From Psychrobacter sp. M13 (lineage in GTDB: Bacteria; Pseudomonadota; Gammaproteobacteria; Pseudomonadales; Moraxellaceae), in NCBI RefSeq assembly GCF_030718935.1, contig NZ_CP132194.1, forward strand, positions 2,232,001-2,296,000: a DNA stretch of 64,000 bases. Direction: 5' to 3'. The notes beneath the pieces were generated by a model. It worked only from the letters and a program-made list of their open reading frames with translations, was not told where the DNA came from and did no database searches. The position numbers and the translations under genes were made by a program. This document shows, piece by piece, positions 56,443-64,000 of this stretch (the stretch's first letter is position 1; each line of letters starts with the position of its first letter).

Positions 56443-56483
56443 AAACTCTGCAAAGTCTAACTGATTTTGCAGAGTTTTTTTTG
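56443..56483 (+). terminator. Terminator after tRNA-Glu
   Basis: AAACTCTGCAAA pairs with TTTTGCAGAGTTT around a ten-base loop, then a T run. Confidence 0.88.
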
Positions 56484-56549
56484 CAACTAGATAAATCGCT
56501 TTACTACCAAATATTAAGAGTTACTGATTAATTAAAATTAATAAGCAAT

Positions 56550-56578
56550 AAAAATCCAGCGTAATGCTGGATTTTTAT
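56550..56578 (-). terminator. Terminator of the BLUF gene
   Basis: AAAATCCAGC pairs with GCTGGATTTT around GTAAT. It lies just past the 3' end of the minus-strand BLUF gene, with T runs both ways. Confidence 0.85.
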
Positions 56579-56619
56579 TTTTCAACTTTAAATATTACAA
56601 TATATCCATTCTCAACGAT

Positions 56620-57249
56620 TTAGAACTTATCTGACAACATAAACCATAACAAGGTTAGTATTATAAGCGACCCTAATACAGTTTGAATCAAGAAAAAAGC
56701 TTGATGCTCGCCAACTACCTTACTCAAAGTTAAACCCAAAGCATTGTACTTTATGGGCTGACTATCATTATCACCGCTATCACCACTCATTTTTTGCTCT
56801 TCATAGTAGTCTTGTAAGACATCCAAAAATTGATGCCATTGATTGCTGGCCCACTCATAAGGCTTAAAGGGCATGAGTGCTTTTATCTTAGAGTCGCTAA
56901 GCATCCAGCGCTCAAGCGTCATTGAACGTAGCGACCACCCTGTAAATCGTCTTTTAGAAATTGCCGAAAAGCCTAGAGTCTGCATATCTTTATGGCGATC
57001 ATCCATCAATATACGGTTTTTGAGATTCGTTAACGCCTGCTCTGAGCCTTCAATACACTGAAAAAAGTATCCATTGCCGTAGCAAAGTATTCCTGTTACG
57101 TCATCGGCTGTATTATTTTTTATAGCAGCCTTGGCGATATCATTAAGCGTACTCGCACCTGATAAGCCTATTGAGGTAATGCGACTTATATACACCAATT
57201 GATAAAGATCTGAGGTTTCTAAGATCGTCGGAGTAGTAGCTGATAACAT
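56620..57249 (-). CDS. Membrane-anchored BLUF photoreceptor
   Basis: A 209-aa blue-light sensor using FAD. The BLUF domain spans about residues 15-115. The switch residues match AppA: Tyr20 (LVYISR), Asn46, and Gln64 in FFQCIEG; a Trp is at RRFTGWSLRSM near 105. After a 60-residue linker with an acidic Ser/Asp stretch, one membrane helix (about 187-206, FFLIQTVLGSLIILTLLWFML) ends the protein. No output domain such as EAL is present, so signalling must go through a partner. AAGGAGAG precedes the ATG. Confidence 0.88.
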   Translation of the reverse strand: MLSATTPTILETSDLYQLVYISRITSIGLSGASTLNDIAKAAIKNNTADDVTGILCYGNGYFFQCIEGSEQALTNLKNRILMDDRHKDMQTLGFSAISKRRFTGWSLRSMTLERWMLSDSKIKALMPFKPYEWASNQWHQFLDVLQDYYEEQKMSGDSGDNDSQPIKYNALGLTLSKVVGEHQAFFLIQTVLGSLIILTLLWFMLSDKF

Positions 57250-57532
57250 TTGCCTCTCCTTAAAATATTCAATGACCTATGCCAATGATATTGGAAATAA
57301 TATAGAGACAAGATTAGTAAGATCTAATGATGGCTTTATAAATTATCAGTATTTATTGTTATAGTTAATTGTATTAACTTGGTTACAGAATAGGGTATAT
57401 TGTTAGACATTGCAAACAAATAGTTATAAATAGCAGAATACATTGTAACCAACTGATATTTATGCCTATATTTGTATTTCAGCAATATTATGGCAATAAA
57501 ATAGTAATAATAGGGAGATAAAACAGAGAAAA
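57250..57532. other. Intergenic, AT-rich
   Basis: About 280 bases before the ispD terminator with no supported gene. They presumably hold the BLUF promoter. Confidence 0.4.
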
Positions 57533-57560
57533 AAAGATACTAGCTTTTAGACAAGCTAGT
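57533..57560 (-). terminator. Terminator overlapping the ispD stop
   Basis: ACTAGCTT pairs with AAGCTAGT around TTAGAC; on the minus strand it is followed by TATCTTTTTTTCT. The stem includes the last codons and stop of ispD. Confidence 0.75.
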
Positions 57561-58356
57561 AATTGACTTGCATATTAATAATAGCAGTGATCAAGAGCGC
57601 ATCATCAGGAAAGGTAAGCTTGATGTTTTGTCGACTGCCAGATATCAGTCGAATAGGAAGGTTGAGCTGTTCAAAAGCACTAGCCTCATCGGTAATATTA
57701 AAATTGTGTTTAGCGACTTGCGATAATACTTCTCGCAATTGGCCTAATCGAAATACCTGTGGTGTCTGTGCTTGCCATATACAACTACGATCGATAGTGG
57801 CTTGAGTATAGTAGCTATCGTTTTTAGAATGATCTGAAATAGATCGATTTGTTGATGTTAAAAAATGATTGTTTAAGAGATGATTACTTAAAAGAGGGTT
57901 ATCAATTTTTTGCGATTGCTTAAGCGTATCTGCAGCTGGCACTGCTAATATAGCGCCATAAGGCTCACTCATAGCTGCTACTATAACTCGCTCAATATCT
58001 CTCGTTGGAACGCTGGGACGCGCAGCATCATGAATCAGAATCAGATCATCATCACCAGCGCCTTGCTCGATAATAGCGTCAACTCCCAAATGCACTGACT
58101 GCCAACGCTCAGCGCCACCTTGAGTGAAAGACACAGGCATAGCAAACGCTAACGTCTGTGCCCTAGTATCATCAGCAGCAATCACTAATAAACAGTGATC
58201 GATATAAGTACTCGTTGCCAACCTTGCCACACTGAGCTGTAATAAAGTCTGTCCACAAATATGCACATATTGCTTGGGTTTAGATGCACCAAAGCGGCTG
58301 CCACGACCTGCTGCGACAATCATACTGTGTACTTTGGGAACAGATTTATTATTAAT
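57556..58356 (-). CDS. ispD: 2-C-methyl-D-erythritol 4-phosphate cytidylyltransferase
   Basis: Enzyme of the MEP isoprenoid pathway that makes CDP-methylerythritol. AAGRGSRFGASKPKQY, LIHDAARPSVP, AADTLKQ and WQAQTPQVFRLGQL are clear. The only ATG (58323) gives MIVAAGRG, which cuts into the first core beta strand. Upstream in frame, after a stop, come 11 sense codons beginning with ATT at 58354-58356, seven bases after AAGG, so ATT may be the real start. A Ser/Asn-rich insert of about 30 residues (about 145-175) is unusual. It follows ftsB. Confidence 0.9.
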   Translation of the reverse strand: MNNKSVPKVHSMIVAAGRGSRFGASKPKQYVHICGQTLLQLSVARLATSTYIDHCLLVIAADDTRAQTLAFAMPVSFTQGGAERWQSVHLGVDAIIEQGAGDDDLILIHDAARPSVPTRDIERVIVAAMSEPYGAILAVPAADTLKQSQKIDNPLLSNHLLNNHFLTSTNRSISDHSKNDSYYTQATIDRSCIWQAQTPQVFRLGQLREVLSQVAKHNFNITDEASAFEQLNLPIRLISGSRQNIKLTFPDDALLITAIINMQVNY

Positions 58357-58422
58357 AATATAGCCTTATTAAGATAATTTCAGCACTCTTACACCGATAA
58401 AAATACGGTTGGCTTAGAATGA

Positions 58423-58731
58423 CTACTGACTACTGACTACTGTAGGTGAAGTAGATATTTGCACAAAAGTCTCATTAGGCTTAATAAGCCCTAAATCTAG
58501 ACGAGCATGCTCCTCTACTGCCTCCAAGCCATTTTTGAGATCATGGACATCGGTACGTAGCAAGTCATTGGCAGCGACTTGATTGTCATTAGCTCGCTGC
58601 TGATCCTCAATCTGAGTTAACAGCTCACTATGCTCAAAGTGACCATTGCCACCTAGCCAGTACTGATATTGCAGTCCTAATAGTGCGGCAACCGCTAAGG
58701 CAAGTAACATAAACTGGCTAAAATACTTCAT
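58423..58731 (-). CDS. ftsB: Cell division protein FtsB
   Basis: A 102-aa bitopic protein: N-terminal membrane helix (about 5-23), then a coiled coil with DLKNGLEAVEEHARLDLGLIKPNETF, the typical FtsB end (ExxAR..LG.ikpgEtf). It joins FtsL and FtsQ at the division septum. It lies between eno and ispD, the normal gammaproteobacterial order. The last codons include a threefold GACTACT repeat. Confidence 0.92.
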   Translation of the reverse strand: MKYFSQFMLLALAVAALLGLQYQYWLGGNGHFEHSELLTQIEDQQRANDNQVAANDLLRTDVHDLKNGLEAVEEHARLDLGLIKPNETFVQISTSPTVVSSQ

Positions 58732-58854
58732 AAGCGTAAAATATCAACCGAAATAGTTTTTAGAGTATAGATTTATAGGATAAGTATGATGGGGTAAGCG
58801 ATAAGAAACTACCTTGTATTTGATAATTTCTTATGCCAAATCTTCCCTTGTCCG

Positions 58855-60192
<1,338 letters not shown>

Positions 60193-60396
60193 TCATGCCA
60201 AGTTTGTGGGATAAAAAGAGGAAGATTAAAACTAAAATGATTATAAAATAAGCTTATAGCTTTACCCTTTTATAGTAGCTATTACTGACATCAAAAGTAT
60301 CGATGCTAGCGGGTATAAAAAACGAGCTATAGTGCTTGGCATCATAGCATAATTTTGCTTAAGAATGACTATCAACTATGACACTTTTGCTAAGCC

Positions 60397-62718
60397 TTAC
60401 TTTTCTATTACAGGATCAGATACCGTATTATTTAATTCCACATCTGTTTTAAATCGCGTTAGACGCAGGGCGTTCATCAATACAGAAATAGAGCTCAGCG
60501 CCATAGCAGCGGCGGCTATCATCGGGTTTAAAAAGCCAAAGGCTGCTAATGGTATGCCCAAACAGTTATAAATAAAGGCGAAGAACAAGTTTTGTTTGAT
60601 ATTGCGTACCGTGGCTTGCGCAATTTTTTGAGCCGCATCGATATGCATCAGCGACTCACCCATCAGACGTGCTGAGGCACTGTGCTGTGCTACATCCGTT
60701 CCTTCAAACATCGCAAAGCTGGCATCAGCGGTTGCCATAGCTGGTGCGTCATTAACCCCATCTCCTGCCATCGCCACTTTGTGTCCTGCAGTCTGCAGCT
60801 TGGCGATGGCACTGGCTTTATCTCGGGGACTCATTCTGCCATAAGCGGCTTCGATGTTTAATTGAGCCGCAACATGATCAACGACCGACTGCTTATCGCC
60901 ACTCATTAAGATTACAGTAGTACCTGCTGCTTGTAGAGCACTGATCGCCTGCGGAGTATCGCTTTTTAGATCGTCCGCTAGAGCAAATGCACCCAACGGC
61001 TCATCATTGATACTGACTGCTACCGTGCTAGCAATTTGCCATACTTTTGGCATCATTTTAGGTAAATTTAAATTGGCAAATTCAGCGGTACCGACTTTTA
61101 CCACGCCAAGGCCTTCAATAGTAGCTTGAATGCCTGCGCCTTTGATCACACTGATATCAGTGACATTCAGTAAAGGCAATCCGTGCTCATGAGCGGCATT
61201 AATTAGTGCCGTAGCTAACGGATGGCTAGCATGTGCCTCAACACTGGCGGCGATTTGTAGTACGTCATTAGCGGCTAGAGATTTATCGACCATGACTTGA
61301 TCTACGATAGTCGGTTTACCGATGGTTAGCGTTCCTGTCTTGTCTAGTACTACCGTATCGATATCGCCTGCCGCCTCCAGACTTTGCGCGTCTTTAAACC
61401 AAACCCCGTGACGCGCCGCCACGCCCATACCCGCCATAATTGCCGCTGGTGTAGCCAGACCTAAGGCGCAAGGACAGGCAATAACTAATACTGAAACTGC
61501 GTGCATCAAAGCGGTATCGACCATGCCAGTCAACCACCAAGTGATGCCGAAGGTTAATAGTGCAATAGCGACGACCACAGGTACAAAAATAGCAGTGACT
61601 TTATCAGCCAAACGCGCCAGCTTGGCTTTTGAGCCTTGAGCATCGCTCAGCGCTTGTACCATATCACCAAGCTTGGTATCACTACCCTTAGCAGCGACGC
61701 GATATAATAGACTACCGTTTTCCACCAGAGCTCCTGCCAATAAAGTATCACCCGCTACTTTTTTGAGTGGTACGGACTCACCTGTTAAGTGACTCTCATC
61801 AGACCAGCCACTACCCTCGATAACTATACCATCGGTTGCGACCCGACTGCCTTGCTTGGCACGCAAAATATCGTCTATCTGTACCTGTTGTAGCGCAACG
61901 TTAATAAACTCACCGTTAGGTTGCTGCTGCTCGACTTCATCTGGGGTCAACGATAATAATAAATCGATACTGTTCAGGCTATGCTTTTTGGTGCGCTCTT
62001 CTAGATACTTACCCGTACGCACAAAGGCTATGACCATAACCCCTGCTTCAAAATAAACCTCAGGGCCATGGTTAGCCATGCCTTGCATCATAGCGTCTGC
62101 ACTACTATCACCATGAGTGAGCCAGATATAAGTCGAATAAGCCCAAATGGTCACGGTACCCATGACCACCAATACGTCCATATTAGCAAGGCCACCTTTG
62201 ATAGACGCCCACGCACTACTATAAAACGGTAGTGCTAGACCAAACTGTACAATAGTCGCGAGTACAAACTGTATCCAAACTGGTGGCATCCATGCCATGC
62301 CAAAACCCGTTAGCATGCCTGCCATACCGACTAAAAACGGTAGCAGACAGATCCAAAGTCCAATCAAGCGCCAAGGCCACTTAGTTGCTGTATCTTCATC
62401 CGTTTGAGCAAATAGACTATCCCCTGCCTGCAAATTAGCGACAAAGCCAGTCTTATCGACCCACTCCTTGATTTGCTCTGGACTGGCCTGATTTGGATCA
62501 TAATCAACATTGGCAGTCTCACCTGCAAAGTTGACGCTCACTTCATAGATAGAGGGCTTTTTATTCAACACTTTCTCTATTCGCGAGGCACAGGCTTGAC
62601 ATGACATACCATCAATTGCCAGTTGCAGATGCGCGCGCTGCGGCGACAGCTGATCCTGCTGCTCAATACCAGTTTCAACATCATAAGAATGATCGGTTGC
62701 ACGATTAGAAGTAGTCAT
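60397..62718 (-). CDS. copA: Copper-translocating P1B-type ATPase
   Basis: A 773-aa Cu(I) exporter. There is one HMA metal-binding domain (GMSCQACAS, Cys40 and Cys43), eight membrane helices, and the actuator TGES (SHLTGESVPL). The CPC metal motif is IACPCALGLATP near 410, the phosphorylation site DKTGT near 458, the HP region near 500 (SHPLATAL), and the hinge GDGVNDAPA near 650. The last helix pair carries NxxxMxxSS-like residues (AMALSSISVLMNALRL). Its regulator is not in the window. Confidence 0.95.
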   Translation of the reverse strand: MTTSNRATDHSYDVETGIEQQDQLSPQRAHLQLAIDGMSCQACASRIEKVLNKKPSIYEVSVNFAGETANVDYDPNQASPEQIKEWVDKTGFVANLQAGDSLFAQTDEDTATKWPWRLIGLWICLLPFLVGMAGMLTGFGMAWMPPVWIQFVLATIVQFGLALPFYSSAWASIKGGLANMDVLVVMGTVTIWAYSTYIWLTHGDSSADAMMQGMANHGPEVYFEAGVMVIAFVRTGKYLEERTKKHSLNSIDLLLSLTPDEVEQQQPNGEFINVALQQVQIDDILRAKQGSRVATDGIVIEGSGWSDESHLTGESVPLKKVAGDTLLAGALVENGSLLYRVAAKGSDTKLGDMVQALSDAQGSKAKLARLADKVTAIFVPVVVAIALLTFGITWWLTGMVDTALMHAVSVLVIACPCALGLATPAAIMAGMGVAARHGVWFKDAQSLEAAGDIDTVVLDKTGTLTIGKPTIVDQVMVDKSLAANDVLQIAASVEAHASHPLATALINAAHEHGLPLLNVTDISVIKGAGIQATIEGLGVVKVGTAEFANLNLPKMMPKVWQIASTVAVSINDEPLGAFALADDLKSDTPQAISALQAAGTTVILMSGDKQSVVDHVAAQLNIEAAYGRMSPRDKASAIAKLQTAGHKVAMAGDGVNDAPAMATADASFAMFEGTDVAQHSASARLMGESLMHIDAAQKIAQATVRNIKQNLFFAFIYNCLGIPLAAFGFLNPMIAAAAMALSSISVLMNALRLTRFKTDVELNNTVSDPVIEK

Positions 62719-62825
62719 AGGTGAAACTCGTTATTTATTATATAAAAGAATATATTAATATATATCTTAGATGGCTGTCATTGACATTAATTCAAGAGAC
62801 AAGTATTTACTAAAATTTATCTGCT

Positions 62826-62853
62826 AAAAAACCAGCCATGACAGCTGGTTTTA
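62826..62853 (-). terminator. Hairpin terminator between copZ and copA
   Basis: ACCAGC pairs with GCTGGT around a seven-base loop, with Ts after it on the minus strand. It would limit readthrough from copZ into copA. Confidence 0.75.
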
Positions 62854-62884
62854 TCTTATTGATTTGACAAATCAACAATTTATA

Positions 62885-63109
62885 TTAAGTATTAGCAACG
62901 CTAGCATCAAAGCCTGCCTCATCAATAGCGGCAGCAATTTTTTCAGCGCTGGTTTTACTGTCATCAAAAGTGACGGTCGCTTGATTATTTGCAAGCTCAA
63001 TACTGATATTATCTAATCCATCGATATCAGCTGTCGCGGTATGTACACTGGCAACACAGCCACCACAGGTCATGCCTTCGATATTAATAATTTGTGTTTG
63101 ATTGGCCAT
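62885..63109 (-). CDS. copZ: CopZ-like copper chaperone
   Basis: A 74-aa single HMA domain. The metal-binding GMTCGGCVAS is at residues 13-22, and the rest follows the ferredoxin-like fold. Such chaperones deliver Cu(I) to CopA, its downstream neighbour. AAGGAG precedes the ATG. Confidence 0.93.
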   Translation of the reverse strand: MANQTQIINIEGMTCGGCVASVHTATADIDGLDNISIELANNQATVTFDDSKTSAEKIAAAIDEAGFDASVANT

Positions 63110-63235
63110 TGTGGGCTCCTTATGATCATTGGTTTAGTCAATAGTTAAAAGTCTAAGTTTTCTCGTTTTTTAAGAGGTTCGTTTTATCAGATATTGTCTC
63201 TGTGAATGTATAACGCGCCCTAATGATTATATGCA

Positions 63236-63487
63236 TTAATCATAGCGTGGGTTTTGTGGCGCATCGATAGGAAACGGCTGGGTAACATAATCCACCATGC
63301 TAATCGCGGCGGTAAAAGCGTGAATACTCGTATCGGTATCGTCATAGCGAATTAGCGCGATATTAGTAGCAGCGTCAAGATCAATCGCTTTAACGCCAGT
63401 AATATTTTTGAGAGCGACCATCACGCTATCTAAACCTTCAGCATCATCGATATTTTCGATACTAACTTGAGCCACTTTAATCGCCAT
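63236..63487 (-). CDS. HMA-like small protein lacking the CxxC motif
   Basis: An 83-aa protein next to copZ. Its pattern (IKVAQVSIENIDDAEGLDSVMVALKNITGVKAIDLDAATNIALIRYD) follows the HMA fold: strand, helix, then GV..vdl...t..a.v.yd. Where the loop would have CxxC it has DDAEG, so it has no cysteine at all. An AAAAGGA site precedes the ATG, so it is translated. It may be a scaffold or regulatory paralogue of copZ, or an unrelated ferredoxin-like protein. Confidence 0.7.
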   Translation of the reverse strand: MAIKVAQVSIENIDDAEGLDSVMVALKNITGVKAIDLDAATNIALIRYDDTDTSIHAFTAAISMVDYVTQPFPIDAPQNPRYD

Positions 63488-63573
63488 GATCCTATCCTTT
63501 TATGATTACCTGATAAATCTCTAAGTTAGCAAGTATATAAGTTCTTAGCTATTTAAGTTCTTAGCTATTTAAA

Positions 63574-64000
<427 letters not shown>

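Overview
The window looks like chromosomal DNA from a Psychrobacter-type gammaproteobacterium (Moraxellaceae). The evidence is moderate-to-low GC, the family-level look of nearly every protein, a kdsA–eno–ftsB–ispD neighbourhood, a pyrC–rnt pair, a purM–purN pair, and several short palindromic repeat families of the kind scattered through Moraxellaceae genomes. No rRNA, CRISPR array, intact transposase or prophage was seen. About 50 protein genes and four tRNA genes (Asn, Asn, Ser, Glu) can be supported. Two genes are cut by the window edges: uvrB on the left and kdsA on the right.

Layout. 0-4 kb: the 5' end of uvrB, a GFA-fold protein, a Dps-family ferritin, two tandem DUF2059 exported proteins and an acyl-CoA thioesterase. 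4.2-10.5 kb: a minus-strand set (SDR, FAD oxidoreductase, DUF1365, Cfa-type methyltransferase, DUF2177 membrane protein) that forms a membrane-lipid modification cluster. 10.9-16.1 kb: an aminotransferase, two identical tRNA-Asn genes each with its own promoter and terminator, a 275-bp MITE, two unrelated lipoproteins and tRNA-Ser. 16.2-19.4 kb: a GAPDH-family dehydrogenase and a Pif1-like helicase. 19.8-24.7 kb: an alcohol/aldehyde oxidation set (aldehyde dehydrogenase, zinc alcohol dehydrogenase, DUF779, GMC oxidoreductase). 24.8-30 kb: an accessory-looking stretch (NERD nuclease-like protein, YceI, a Lys/Gln/Asp coiled-coil protein, DUF6194, a HigA antitoxin without HigB, two AT-rich unknown genes, a GC-rich patch of about 190 bp).

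30-47.5 kb is mostly core metabolism and replication control: tkt, serS, a second Dps, hda, perM, purM–purN, a succinate-semialdehyde-type dehydrogenase, a LysR regulator divergent from isocitrate lyase aceA across a long intergenic region, and a DUF4349 lipoprotein. 47.7-64 kb: a CYTH/CHAD protein, a nitroreductase, a YkuD-domain protein without a signal peptide, argG, pyrC, rnt, tRNA-Glu, a membrane-anchored BLUF photoreceptor, then ispD, ftsB, eno, a copper cassette (copA, copZ and a CxxC-less HMA-like protein) and kdsA.

The strongest items for a second look are: the lipid-modification cluster; the MITE family with TIR GGGTCTGTTGAACATTC, one copy of which sits just upstream of purM; the copper cassette lying between kdsA and eno, with its cysteine-less HMA-like protein; an ispD whose only ATG lies inside the first core strand and whose real start may be ATT; the BLUF–transmembrane protein; and a tRNA-Ser with an unusual discriminator base and an anticodon-stem mismatch. 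All functional calls rest on reading motifs by eye. No database search was possible.
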